DNA of 33,973 nucleotides, taken from the NCBI GenBank assembly GCA_017437285.1, contig JAFSBM010000097.1:1-33973 (forward strand). The letters are read 5' to 3'. This document shows positions 1 through 8,065 of this stretch, piece by piece. Source of the DNA: Ruminococcus sp. (GTDB lineage: Bacteria; Bacillota; Clostridia; Oscillospirales; Ruminococcaceae). The translations under genes and the position numbers were made by a program. Every line of letters starts with the position of its first letter. Position 1 is the stretch's first letter. The notes below the pieces were generated by a model that was not told where the DNA came from, did not search any database, and saw nothing but the letters and a program-made list of their open reading frames with translations.

Positions 1-147
1 CGTTTGATTAAAGAAAAACAGATAGGTATGACAGCTGCAAGGAAACCTTCCGAAGGCGTGCTGTCGCACTCCAAGGGAGGTTGACGAAGCAGATGACGTG
101 CATAGCTGTTTTTTCTCAAAAGGGGTTTTTAGAGATGCCCTCAAGTT
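1..147 (+). repeat. MITE-like palindromic repeat, copy 1 (left end cut by window edge)
   Basis: This segment is nearly identical to the reverse complement of 23795-23960, differing at only a handful of positions. Its right end, GTTTTTAGAGATGCCCTCAA (125-144), matches the terminal inverted repeat of that copy with one mismatch. The left terminal repeat lies outside the window. The interior is itself an imperfect palindrome, so a transcript would fold into one long hairpin. It carries no open reading frame of note and no transposase. It looks like a non-autonomous mobile or dispersed repeat, which is inference from structure and copy number. Confidence 0.8.
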
Positions 148-157
148 ATAATAATGT

Positions 158-180
158 AAGCCGCAGGAAATCTGCGGCTT
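158..180 (-). terminator. Hairpin downstream of the AGCS symporter gene
   Basis: A 9-bp perfect stem (AAGCCGCAG, 158-166, with CTGCGGCTT, 172-180) closes a 5-nt loop just beyond the symporter stop codon. The T-run that follows on the minus strand is weak, so this may be a modest terminator or an mRNA 3'-end stabiliser. Confidence 0.6.
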
Positions 181-184
181 TTAG

Positions 185-1588
185 TTATTTTATACGATTG
201 AAATAATCCTTTGTTTCTTTTGCGACAACTCCCGAAAGAGCAAAAAGAGCGATTATATTCGGAATTGCCATAAGTCCGTTGAATATATCTGCAATTCCCC
301 ATACAGCGGAAACTGTCATATAAGGTCCGATGAAAACTGCAATGATGTAAAGAATTCTGAAAGTAAGAATTGCTTTGTTATTTGAAGCTGTAAGGTATGA
401 AAGACATCTTTCAGAATAGTAATTCCAGCCTAAAATTGTAGTAAAGGCGAAGAAAATCAGACAAATCATAAGGAGGAATGACGAAATCTTTTCGGGAAAA
501 GGCAATCCGCTGCAAAATGCGGCATTTGTAATTTCAACGCCCTCCAATTGGGGATTTTTTTCAAGACAGCCTGACATAACAATTGTAAGTCCTGTCATTG
601 TGCAAACTAGAATTGTATCAATAAAAGTACCTGTCATTGTAACAAGACCCTGACGAACAGGTTCATTTGTTTTAGCAGCAGCAGCTGCAATTGGAGCAGA
701 ACCAAGACCTGCTTCATTGGAGAAAATACCTCTTGCAATACCTTTCTGCATTGCCACAATCATTGCTCCTAAAGCACCGCCTGCAACAGCTCTTGCACCG
801 AATGCACCCTTGAAAATTTCAGCAACAGCGTCGGGAACTGCTGAAAGATTTGAGAAGATTATGAGCAGACAACAGCTTACATAAATTACAACCATAAAAG
901 GGATAAAGATTTCTGAAACCTTTGCGATTGACTTAATGCCGCCGATAATAATCAAAGCCGCCATAACTGTAATAATAAGACCTGCCACAATCTGAGCAAT
1001 TGTATAGTCACTTTCAAGTAAAGAAACCACATTTTCCTTATTGGGGTCAAAGAAGTTATTTACCGCCGATGTGATACTGTTAATCTGAGTAAAAGTACCG
1101 ATACCCATAAGACCAACAAGAACACCGAATACAGCAAATATTTTTCCAAGCCATTTCCATTTGCTGCCCATACCGTTTTCGATATAGTAGAACGGACCGC
1201 CCAGCATTTTTCCGTTGCCGTCTTTAATACGGTATTTTACAGCAAGAAGTCCCTCGCTGTATTTTGTTGCCATTCCAAACAATGCGGCAACTTCCATCCA
1301 GAACAATGCACCCGGACCGCCTGCGGCAATTGCAGTAGCAACTCCAACGATATTTCCCGTACCGATTGTAGCGGATAAAGCGGTACATAATGCACCGAAA
1401 CTGGAAATCTCACCATTTCCGTCTTTTTCCTCGCTGAACATATATTTCAACGCAAGCCACAGTTTTCTGAACTGAACTCCGCCAAGACGGAGAGTCAGGA
1501 AAATTCCGCAGCAGAGGATGAGGACAATCGAGGGGATTCCCCACACAAAATCGTCGATTTTCTGAATTATCTTTTCAAATTCAGCCAT
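185..1588 (-). CDS. Sodium:alanine (AGCS family) symporter
   Basis: A 467-residue polytopic membrane protein that would import alanine, glycine or a similar small amino acid with Na+ (or H+). The AGCS signature is plain in the first third: an N-terminal helix with LILCCGIFLTLRLGG, then ATIGTGNIVGVATAIAAGGP and FWMEVAALFGMATKYSE. Further hydrophobic segments run to the C terminus, as usual for the family (450-500 residues). The frame is open to 1657, but that extension overlaps the promoter. The ATG at 1588 follows AGGAGT at good spacing and gives the normal N terminus (MAEFEK). It is monocistronic, with its own promoter and a 3' hairpin. A Na+ gradient from the nearby Rnf complex could drive it; that link is inference. 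Substrate cannot be read from sequence. Confidence 0.93.
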   Translation of the reverse strand: MAEFEKIIQKIDDFVWGIPSIVLILCCGIFLTLRLGGVQFRKLWLALKYMFSEEKDGNGEISSFGALCTALSATIGTGNIVGVATAIAAGGPGALFWMEVAALFGMATKYSEGLLAVKYRIKDGNGKMLGGPFYYIENGMGSKWKWLGKIFAVFGVLVGLMGIGTFTQINSITSAVNNFFDPNKENVVSLLESDYTIAQIVAGLIITVMAALIIIGGIKSIAKVSEIFIPFMVVIYVSCCLLIIFSNLSAVPDAVAEIFKGAFGARAVAGGALGAMIVAMQKGIARGIFSNEAGLGSAPIAAAAAKTNEPVRQGLVTMTGTFIDTILVCTMTGLTIVMSGCLEKNPQLEGVEITNAAFCSGLPFPEKISSFLLMICLIFFAFTTILGWNYYSERCLSYLTASNNKAILTFRILYIIAVFIGPYMTVSAVWGIADIFNGLMAIPNIIALFALSGVVAKETKDYFNRIK

Positions 1589-1628
1589 AAACAGCACTCC
1601 TATCATTGATAAAAAATTGTCAATGTAT

Positions 1629-1657
1629 ATTATACCATAAATCGCCGATAAGTGCAA
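1629..1657 (-). promoter_or_regulatory. Sigma-A promoter of the AGCS gene
   Basis: On the minus strand TTGCAC (1652-1657) and TATAAT (1629-1634) are separated by 17 bp, with TGG immediately before the -10 (extended -10). The predicted start of transcription, about 1622, leaves a leader of about 34 nt. Confidence 0.8.
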
Positions 1658-1781
1658 TAGCTGACAATTATTTCGTAGCTTTTCACAAATTTGTCACAAG
1701 TTTTTTAGGCATAATAACGCCATATAATTTGAAGTATGGAGAAAAGAGTACATTTTTCCAAAAATAAAATATTATATTTCA

Positions 1782-1810
1782 TTGTTCAGAATCGCTTTAA
1801 ATGATATAAT
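1782..1810 (+). promoter_or_regulatory. Promoter of the GH5 gene
   Basis: TTGTTC (1782-1787) and TATAAT (1805-1810) are separated by 17 bp. The roughly 70-nt leader contains two small inverted repeats, GCAG/CTGC (from about 1819) and TGATTT/AATCA (about 1840-1855). The 1589-1887 gap otherwise holds only this promoter and the divergent AGCS promoter. Confidence 0.7.
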
Positions 1811-1887
1811 TAAGTTAGCAGTTATTAGTCTGCGAGAGTGATTTTTTAAATCAAAGGATAATTAAATTAAGAGAAGGAATGATTACT

Positions 1888-3369
1888 ATGAAGAAAATTT
1901 TATCCATCACATTAGCAGCTGTTATGGCTGTATCGGCTTTGCCTTTCTCTGCTAATGCAGAGGAAAAAGGTGAAATGAGAGATATTACAACAATGGAACT
2001 TGTACGTGAAATGGGTATAGGTATCAATCTCGGTAATACTCTTGAAGCCTGCGGCGATTGGATTGCTGATGTTGACACACAATGGGGCGACGGCGTACTT
2101 ACTGTTACCGATTACGAAACTGCATGGGGCAGCCCTGTTATCACAAAGGAAATGATTCAGGGAATGGCTGACGAAGGCTTTGGAGTTGTCAGAGTACCTG
2201 TAGCATGGTCTAATCTTATGGAAGAAGGCTACAAAATCAGTAAAGATTACGATAACCGTGTTCATGAAGTTGTTGACTGGGTTTTAGAAGCTGATATGTA
2301 CTGTATTATTAATATCCATTGGGATAATGGCTGGGTAAACACCTTCCCCAACAACAAAGATGAATGTATGAAGCGTTATGAATCAATGTGGACGCAGATT
2401 GCAGACAGCTTCAAGGATTATGACGACCATCTTATGTTTGAATCACAGAATGAAGAACTTGGCTGGGAAAGCGTATGGAATCCATGGGGAAGTACTGACG
2501 GCAAGGCTGAATCATATGGTCTTGTAAATGAGATTAACCAGAAATTTGTAGATGTTATACGTGCATCAGGAGGAAACAATCCTGAACGTCATTTGCTCAT
2601 TTCAGGCTATAATACAGGATTTGACAGAACCTGCGACCCTCTTTTCAAGATGCCTTCAGACCCTGCAAACCGTATGGCAGTTTCAGTTCACTATTATACA
2701 CCTGCTGGATTTGCAATTCTTGAAGAAGATGCAGACTGGGGCAAGGCAATATCTACATGGGGTTCAGACGCTGATTTCAACGAATTAAAAACCAATATGG
2801 ATATGATGAAAAAAGGCTACATAGATAAGGGAATTCCTGTTATTGTAGGCGAATACGGCTGTCCTACAACAAATAAGGAACCTGATTCTGTACGTCTTTT
2901 CCTTAGTTCTGTATGTAAGGAAGCATATGAAAGCGGACTCTGTCCTGTACTGTGGTCAACTCCTGGCGGACACTATGACCGTGACACTTGCAAAATGGCT
3001 GACCAAGAGCTGAAAAAGCTTTTCAATGAGATATGGGAAAAGCCGCAAACAGAAACAAATCCGCCTGTTGATGTAACAGTTACCACCACAGCAACTACTA
3101 CAACCACAACATCAATAGCAACCACAACCGCCCCAACTGAGCCTGTTGTTTCTGCAAAAGTTCTTGGTGATGCAAACTATGACGGTATAGTGACAATTGC
3201 TGATGCAGCGGCTATATATCAGCATTTAGGCAACTTTGACAAGTATGCACTTTCTGAGCAGGGAACTGTCAACGCTGACATTGACGGTGAAGCAGGTGTA
3301 ACTGTATCAGATGCCATAATGATTTTACAGTTTGAGGCAGGAATTATCACAGAATTTTCAATTAAATAA
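1888..3369 (+). CDS. Secreted GH5 endoglucanase-type glycosidase with C-terminal dockerin
   Basis: A 493-residue exported cellulosomal enzyme. Residues 1-24 are a Sec signal peptide ending ANA. About 30-385 form a GH5 (beta/alpha)8 catalytic domain. Landmarks are GIGINLGNTLEA, FGVVRVPVAW and IINIHWDNGW, the acid/base Glu189 in ESQNEE, and the nucleophile Glu322 in VIVGEYG. A Thr-rich linker (about 390-423) leads to a type I dockerin (427-493) with two calcium loops, DANYDGIVTIAD and a second beginning DIDGEAG. GH5 enzymes of this kind usually cut beta-1,4-glucans such as cellulose, xyloglucan or mannan; I cannot assign the subfamily or substrate with certainty. ATG 1888 is preferred over in-frame ATG 1879, because AGAAGGA (1872-1878) would abut the latter. 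The dockerin closely matches that of the GH9 enzyme at 29022, so both probably dock on the same cohesin type. Confidence 0.93.
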   Translation: MKKILSITLAAVMAVSALPFSANAEEKGEMRDITTMELVREMGIGINLGNTLEACGDWIADVDTQWGDGVLTVTDYETAWGSPVITKEMIQGMADEGFGVVRVPVAWSNLMEEGYKISKDYDNRVHEVVDWVLEADMYCIINIHWDNGWVNTFPNNKDECMKRYESMWTQIADSFKDYDDHLMFESQNEELGWESVWNPWGSTDGKAESYGLVNEINQKFVDVIRASGGNNPERHLLISGYNTGFDRTCDPLFKMPSDPANRMAVSVHYYTPAGFAILEEDADWGKAISTWGSDADFNELKTNMDMMKKGYIDKGIPVIVGEYGCPTTNKEPDSVRLFLSSVCKEAYESGLCPVLWSTPGGHYDRDTCKMADQELKKLFNEIWEKPQTETNPPVDVTVTTTATTTTTTSIATTTAPTEPVVSAKVLGDANYDGIVTIADAAAIYQHLGNFDKYALSEQGTVNADIDGEAGVTVSDAIMILQFEAGIITEFSIK

Positions 3370-3410
3370 TGATAAACGGCTGTGCATTTGAATGTACAGC
3401 CGTTTATCAT
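3369..3410. terminator. Bidirectional terminator between convergent genes
   Basis: A perfect 15-bp inverted repeat (3369-3383 with 3396-3410) whose inner bases extend the stem to a TTGA loop. It begins in the GH5 stop codon and ends at the stop codon of the convergent hydrolase, so it can serve both transcripts. Confidence 0.85.
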
Positions 3411-4282
3411 TAATTTAAATTTTGCAGGAATTTTTTGAAATTGTCCGCCATTTCCTGCGGAATTATCGAGTGCATATTGTGACCTTTATCTGAAACGATA
3501 TACTCAGCACCAATTTCCTCAGCATATTTTATAGCATATTCTTTCCATGAACCGTTTTTCATAGGTGTTTTGAAATCAGTTATGTAAAAAAATGCAGGAA
3601 CTTTAAGCTTTCCTGTTGCACCTGCCTTTTCACCATTAGAAACAAGGTTCATATTCTCCTCAAACATCTCTTTATTAGAAATATTCTTATAGAACAAATC
3701 CGCATAGAGCTTTTTTTCTTCATCATTGAGGTTATCAAAGGACATCATACCCGTAGCATCAACGGAAAATTTCTTTACAAGCTTTGCAAAAAGTCCACGT
3801 TTTTGAATTTTTGCATAAAGCTTTTGCGTCTTTTCATTAAAAGCACGACGTTTTTCCTCAGGCATAGCCTTGCCCATTTCAACGGCAGTTTCAGGAAGTC
3901 CCATATCAATACTAAGGACAGCTTTCACTTCATCGGGATAAGTATTTGCCCAGTAAATAGCCTCAAATCCCGAATAGGAATGTGCAGCAAGTACATATGG
4001 AGGATTAATTCCTGCAAGACGTAATGCCTCACGGCTTTCACTTACCATATTTTCAACAGTACGCTCTGTATCAGTGCTTTCACTCATACCGTAGCCTGAT
4101 TTTTCAACAACCGCAATCTTATATGTGTCGGATAACTTGCGGTATAGGGGGCGATATTCAAGAACAGGGGATGTGACACCTGCACCTGACAAAAATATAA
4201 TTGTCAAATCTCCATTGCCCTCGGTGTATACGTTGATTTTTCCCTTACCTACAGGATATTTTTCGCCATAATTCACAGCCAT
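3410..4282 (-). CDS. Alpha/beta-hydrolase fold protein, substrate unknown
   Basis: A 290-residue cytoplasmic protein with no signal peptide. It has the alpha/beta-hydrolase core: strand plus oxyanion turn TIIFLSGAG (27-35), the block VVEKSGYGMSES (58-69) and the nucleophile elbow AAHSYSG (99-105). Ser102 stands in the G-x-S-x-G position, although the first Gly is Ala. The late SDKGHNMH supplies the likely catalytic His. A lid-like helical insert rich in Lys and Glu lies at about 130-215. The family includes esterases, lipases and peptidases of the proline iminopeptidase type; nothing here settles the substrate. ATG 4282 has a good AGGAGGT site. No promoter is visible between it and the upstream tRNA gene, so it may depend on read-through of the weak hairpin at 4301-4322. 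Confidence 0.85.
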   Translation of the reverse strand: MAVNYGEKYPVGKGKINVYTEGNGDLTIIFLSGAGVTSPVLEYRPLYRKLSDTYKIAVVEKSGYGMSESTDTERTVENMVSESREALRLAGINPPYVLAAHSYSGFEAIYWANTYPDEVKAVLSIDMGLPETAVEMGKAMPEEKRRAFNEKTQKLYAKIQKRGLFAKLVKKFSVDATGMMSFDNLNDEEKKLYADLFYKNISNKEMFEENMNLVSNGEKAGATGKLKVPAFFYITDFKTPMKNGSWKEYAIKYAEEIGAEYIVSDKGHNMHSIIPQEMADNFKKFLQNLN

Positions 4283-4300
4283 GTTGTATCTACCTCCTAT

Positions 4301-4322
4301 AAAAAAAGCCCTGTAAACAGGG
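4301..4322 (-). terminator. Short tRNA terminator or attenuator in the hydrolase leader
   Basis: On the minus strand a 5-bp GC-rich stem (CCCTG, TTTA loop, CAGGG) is followed by a run of seven T. It ends only a few bases before the hydrolase Shine-Dalgarno. The form is that of an intrinsic terminator for the tRNA, with a short stem that may leak. Confidence 0.65.
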
Positions 4323-4333
4323 GTTAAAGAATA

Positions 4334-4422
4334 TGGCGCAGCGGGTGGGATTCGAACCCACGTCCCTCAGGGGGCATCATGATTTCGAGTCATGTCCGTT
4401 ATGACCACTTCGATACCGCTGC
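4334..4422 (-). tRNA. tRNA-Ser (anticodon CGA)
   Basis: An 89-nt class II tRNA with encoded CCA. The acceptor arm GCAGCGG pairs perfectly with CCGCTGC, followed by discriminator G and CCA. The T arm is GTGGGTTCGAATCCCAC. The anticodon loop CTCGAAA (4383-4389) puts CGA at 4385-4387, reading UCG codons. The long variable arm, with a CCC/GGG stem, is typical of serine tRNA. Confidence 0.95.
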
Positions 4423-4437
4423 GTAAATAACATTAAT

Positions 4438-4466
4438 ATTATACCATAAAATATTACAAAAATCAA
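4438..4466 (-). promoter_or_regulatory. Promoter of tRNA-Ser
   Basis: TTGATT (4461-4466) and TATAAT (4438-4443) on the minus strand with a 17-bp spacer and TGG before the -10. Transcription would start about 8-10 nt before the mature tRNA. Confidence 0.75.
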
Positions 4467-4497
4467 TAGCTTTAAATAAAAATAAATGAAATAACAA

Positions 4498-4522
4498 AAT
4501 GCACGGAGAATATCCGTGCATT
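4498..4522 (-). terminator. Terminator of the rnf operon
   Basis: A perfect 10-bp stem (AATGCACGGA, 4498-4507, with TCCGTGCATT, 4513-4522) lies a few bases beyond the rnfB stop. A T-rich stretch follows on the minus strand. Confidence 0.85.
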
Positions 4523-4525
4523 TGA

Positions 4526-5305
4526 TTATCTTATAGCCTTAACGGGGCAGGCATCTTTACAGATACCGCAGGAAATACACTTGTCATAGTCAATGACAGC
4601 GTGAGAATTTTCAATCTTAATTGCACCCTCCGGGCATTTTTTCTCACAGATTTTACAGCCGATACAGCCGTTAGAACAGGCAAGCTTTGTAGCCTTTCCG
4701 TTATCCTGTGAGGAACAGAGAACATCAACTGTCTTAGCCTTTGGTTTAAGGGAAATCAGCTGATTTGGGCAAACTGAAATACATTGACCGCAAGCACCGC
4801 AAAGAGAGGGGATTACTTTTGCAAGGGAATTTTCAATTTTAATTGCATCGTGTTCGCAAATATCAGCACAATCTCCTAAACCGATACAGCCGTATTTGCA
4901 GACACCGTTTCCGCCGTAAAAGCGTTTTACAGCCTTGCAGGACTGAACACCGTCAAAATCAAATTGAACCTTAGCGGAATTACAATCGCCGTTACACTTC
5001 ACAACAGCAGTCATGGGAATAACATCTTCTGCGGATTTTCCAAGTATATCGGCAATTTTCGTAGCACAGTCAGCACCGCCCGGGCGGCATAGATTAGTAG
5101 CTGCATTTTTATTTACAATAGCGTCGGCATAGTCAGCACAGCCGGCAAATCCGCAAGCACCACAGTTTGCCTGTGGGAGAGTTTCGCTGATTTTTTCAAT
5201 TCGCTCGTCAACTTCAATGTAGAATACCTTTGAAGCAATGGTAAGGAGAATACCTGCACCCAAACCGCAAACACCAAGGATAAGTATGGGGATTATATAA
5301 GTCAT
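4526..5305 (-). CDS. rnfB: Rnf complex subunit RnfB (multi-cluster ferredoxin protein)
   Basis: A 259-residue membrane-anchored iron-sulfur subunit thought to accept electrons from reduced ferredoxin. An N-terminal membrane helix (about 3-27) is followed by the RnfB-type cluster motif: Cys48, Cys51, Cys56 and Cys73 around ANCGACGFAGC. The rest is a series of ferredoxin-like Cys motifs, including CGACGQCISVCP, CIGCKICEKKCP and CISCGICKDACP, implying several [4Fe-4S] clusters. Length is near the short clostridial form. The start has an AAGGAGGG site. It is the last gene of rnfCDGEAB, 12 nt after rnfA and just before the operon terminator. Confidence 0.96.
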   Translation of the reverse strand: MTYIIPILILGVCGLGAGILLTIASKVFYIEVDERIEKISETLPQANCGACGFAGCADYADAIVNKNAATNLCRPGGADCATKIADILGKSAEDVIPMTAVVKCNGDCNSAKVQFDFDGVQSCKAVKRFYGGNGVCKYGCIGLGDCADICEHDAIKIENSLAKVIPSLCGACGQCISVCPNQLISLKPKAKTVDVLCSSQDNGKATKLACSNGCIGCKICEKKCPEGAIKIENSHAVIDYDKCISCGICKDACPVKAIR

Positions 5306-5317
5306 AGCATTCCCTCC

Positions 5318-5896
5318 TTAGCTGAATAATCCCGAAAAGCCCATAAAGCTGAGGGATACGATTGAAGCGGCAATGAGAGTTGCAGGAACTCCCTTGAATG
5401 TTTCGGGAATATCGGCATATTCCATTTTTTTGCGTACTCCCGAGAAAATAACGAGAGCTAGGAGAAATCCAAGACCTGCACCGAGAGAATTTCCAATTGA
5501 CTGAACAAATGTAAAACCGTTGTCGATGTTTAGAACAGTTACACCAAGTACAGCACAGTTTGTGGTAATCAGCGGCAGATAAACGCCGAGGGATTTATAA
5601 AGGGGCGGTAAAAGCTTTTTCATAGCCGTTTCCACAAGCTGAACGAAAAGTGCAATAACAAGAATAAATACAAGAGTGTCAAGATATGCGAGATTATTCG
5701 GCACAAGAATAAAATGGTGAATGGGATATGTAACGATAGTAGCACAAATCATTACAAAGGTTACAGCGATACCCATTCCCGATGCACTGTCAAGCTTTTT
5801 GGAAACCCCTAAGAATGGGCAAATTCCCATAAACTTTGCAAGAACAAAGTTATCAGTCAGCATAGCCGAAAGAAGAATTACAATAAGAGTTTTCAT
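5318..5896 (-). CDS. rnfA: Rnf complex membrane subunit RnfA
   Basis: A 192-residue integral membrane protein with about six helices. It carries the hallmark NFVLAKFMGICPFLG near the N terminus, with Cys26, and Cys114 in TTNCAVLG. In the family, RnfA and RnfE each give two such cysteines to an intramembrane iron-sulfur centre that passes electrons across the membrane. The start codon overlaps the rnfE stop (ATGA), implying translational coupling. Confidence 0.96.
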   Translation of the reverse strand: MKTLIVILLSAMLTDNFVLAKFMGICPFLGVSKKLDSASGMGIAVTFVMICATIVTYPIHHFILVPNNLAYLDTLVFILVIALFVQLVETAMKKLLPPLYKSLGVYLPLITTNCAVLGVTVLNIDNGFTFVQSIGNSLGAGLGFLLALVIFSGVRKKMEYADIPETFKGVPATLIAASIVSLSFMGFSGLFS

Positions 5897-6576
5897 TCAG
5901 CCGCCACCTCCTTTTTTTCACATTTTCCCGACATAGGGCAGTTGTCACAGCTGCCGCATTCAATTTCAAGGGGAGGTTTTCTGTTGGCGATTTTATTCAC
6001 CACGGCAATGATAACACCGAGGGTAAAAAATCCGCCTGCTGGCATAATAAAGAGAAGCATAGGATTGTCGTGAATTACGGGAATATTCATACCCATCCAT
6101 TGACCTGCACCGAGGATTTCACGGATTGAACCCATAAGGAAAAGGGCAATTGTAAAACCGATACCCATGCCGATTGCGTCAAATGCAGAAGAAACAATTC
6201 CGTTTTTGCTTGCAAACATTTCAGCTCTGCCGAAAATAATGCAGTTAACGGTAATAAGTGAAAGGTAAATACCAAGGCTGTCGTAAAGTTCAGGTAAAAA
6301 GCCTTCAAGGAGAAAACCGATTAAAGTAACAAAACTTGCAATAATAACGATAAATGCAGGGATACGCACTTTATCTGGAATAACCTTGCGGAGTGCCGAT
6401 ATTACGATATTTGAGCCAAGGAGAACAAAAGTTGTAGCAAGCCCCATACCGATTCCGTTTGCCGCCTGTGTAGTTACAGCAAGAGTGGGACACATACCAA
6501 GGAGCGTGATAAGAGTGGGATTTTCTTTGATAATACCCTTTGTCAGTTCCTTGAAAAGGGGAGTTTTATTTGCCAT
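5893..6576 (-). CDS. rnfE: Rnf complex membrane subunit RnfE, with Cys-rich tail
   Basis: A 227-residue integral membrane subunit homologous to RnfA. The paired membrane cysteines are present in LLGMCPTLAV (about residue 29) and TVNCIIFGRAEMF (about 112). After the last helix there is a short cytoplasmic tail with four cysteines in a C-x2-C-x2-C-x5-C pattern (about 207-219), within ECGSCDNCPMSGKCEKK. This could hold a metal ion or cluster; I do not know a described role. The gene overlaps rnfG by 11 nt at its start and rnfA by 4 nt at its end. A strong AAGGAGG precedes the ATG. Confidence 0.95.
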   Translation of the reverse strand: MANKTPLFKELTKGIIKENPTLITLLGMCPTLAVTTQAANGIGMGLATTFVLLGSNIVISALRKVIPDKVRIPAFIVIIASFVTLIGFLLEGFLPELYDSLGIYLSLITVNCIIFGRAEMFASKNGIVSSAFDAIGMGIGFTIALFLMGSIREILGAGQWMGMNIPVIHDNPMLLFIMPAGGFFTLGVIIAVVNKIANRKPPLEIECGSCDNCPMSGKCEKKEVAAE

Positions 6577-7096
6577 TCAATATCGCCTCCTTATTTTCGT
6601 TATAAATTTCAAGTGCAGTATTTACAGCGGATTTCAGACCTGCTGATGAAAAAGTTGCACCGCTTATTGCATCAGCTTCCTCAACAGGAGCATAAATTCC
6701 GTAAAACTGTGTTCTGAAATCTTCATTATCACGGATTTTTGTGCCAAGTCCGGGAGTTTCGCCAAGGGAAACAAATTCAATTCCGCAGACAGAGCCGTTT
6801 TCATCAATGCCAACAAGTACGTTAATTCCGCCTTTTGAATAACCGTCAGCCACAACCTGTACAGCTGTTTTTCCGTCGGGAGTTACGGCAATGGCGGAAA
6901 TTGCGGATTCTCCGAAATTGTCGTTTAATAAAGTACATTGGGTTTCTCCGAAAAGTGCCTCAACGCTTTGGTTGAAGCGGATTATTTTTTGTTCGGCAAT
7001 TCGCTCCTTTGTAAGTTCATAGGCGAAAACAAGAAGAAATGCAGCTATAGCACAGATAATAGTAAGAGCAACTGAGGGCAAAATATTATTTTTCAT
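6566..7096 (-). CDS. rnfG: Rnf complex flavoprotein subunit RnfG
   Basis: A 176-residue protein with one N-terminal membrane helix (about 5-27) and an extracytoplasmic FMN-binding domain. The flavinylation motif SGAT at 145-148 (in ADAISGATFSS) places covalent FMN on Thr148, as known for RnfG and NqrC. The open frame extends upstream to 7147, but ATG 7096 has an AGGAGG site and overlaps the rnfD stop by 11 nt, matching the tight spacing of the operon. The family needs an ApbE flavin transferase; no apbE gene is in this window. Confidence 0.95.
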   Translation of the reverse strand: MKNNILPSVALTIICAIAAFLLVFAYELTKERIAEQKIIRFNQSVEALFGETQCTLLNDNFGESAISAIAVTPDGKTAVQVVADGYSKGGINVLVGIDENGSVCGIEFVSLGETPGLGTKIRDNEDFRTQFYGIYAPVEEADAISGATFSSAGLKSAVNTALEIYNENKEAILNGK

Positions 7097-8057
7097 TTTT
7101 AACAGCCTCCTTTGCTCCGAAAACCTTAGGACGTGTGTGATGTTCAATGTATGGCGTGAGGATATTCATAAGGAGAATTGAGAATGATACGCCCTCAGGC
7201 AATGAAGCATAGTGGCGGATTACAAAGGTAATAATTCCGCAGCCGATACCGAATACAATTTTTCCCTTTGTGGTAATGGGAGTTGTAGCGTAATCGGTAA
7301 TCATAAAGAAAGCACCGAGGAAAACGCCGCCTGCCAGTATTTCATAAAGGGGATTTTCGCCTGCAATAAGGGAAATAAGAGCAAGACTTCCGATAAATGC
7401 GGCAGGTGCGGCAGGATTGATAATCTTTCTTGCAATGAGATAAAGACCGCCTAAAAGAAGTGCAAGAGCGCTGGTTTCACCGATACATCCACCGGTATTT
7501 CCGAGAAAAAGGTCAAGGCAGGAGGGGATTTCCTGATTGATTTCAGCAAGCTTTTCAGGTGTCATATCACGAAGAACAAGGGGAGTAGCACCTGTTATAG
7601 CATCTGCACCGTTTTTCCATTCAAATGGAAGAACCCAATTTGTCATAGCTGTGGGGAAACTTACCATAAGGGCAATTCTTGCAGTTACAGCAGGATTGGC
7701 GAAATTCTGACCAAGACCGCCGAAAAGCTGTTTTACAACAACAATTGCGATAAATGAGCCGAGAGCCGCCATCCACAGCGGAATTGAAACGGGGAGGTTA
7801 AAAGCAAGAATTATGCCTGTTACAACCGCCGACAAATCCTTAATGGTATTGTCACGCTTCATAAGTCGGCGGCAGATATATTCGGAAACAACGGCTGAAA
7901 TTACGCAAACAGCTGTAACAACAGCGGCACGAATTCCGAAAAATATACAGCCGGCAATGAGAGCAGGTAGCAGGGCAATGCAGACATTGAGCATAATATC
8001 CGAAGTTTTAGTGTAGTTTTCGTCATGGGGTGACGGTGATACAATAAGTCTGTTCAT
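7086..8057 (-). CDS. rnfD: Rnf complex membrane flavoprotein subunit RnfD
   Basis: A 323-residue integral membrane subunit with about nine to ten helices. The covalent-FMN motif TGAT at 155-158 (in ADAITGATPLVL) makes Thr158 the likely flavin attachment residue. The conserved GGLGQNFANPAV follows the early helices. ATG 8057 lies 8 nt after the rnfC stop with GAGGTGG just before it. An in-frame GTG at 8069 would overlap rnfC but has no comparable ribosome site. Confidence 0.95.
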   Translation of the reverse strand: MNRLIVSPSPHDENYTKTSDIMLNVCIALLPALIAGCIFFGIRAAVVTAVCVISAVVSEYICRRLMKRDNTIKDLSAVVTGIILAFNLPVSIPLWMAALGSFIAIVVVKQLFGGLGQNFANPAVTARIALMVSFPTAMTNWVLPFEWKNGADAITGATPLVLRDMTPEKLAEINQEIPSCLDLFLGNTGGCIGETSALALLLGGLYLIARKIINPAAPAAFIGSLALISLIAGENPLYEILAGGVFLGAFFMITDYATTPITTKGKIVFGIGCGIITFVIRHYASLPEGVSFSILLMNILTPYIEHHTRPKVFGAKEAVKNEK

Positions 8058-8065
8058 AATCCACC

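Noticed and set aside
1589-1657. Longer N terminus of the AGCS symporter
   Set aside because: The extension overlaps a good -35/-10 promoter and lacks a ribosome site, while ATG 1588 has AGGAGT and gives the usual family start.
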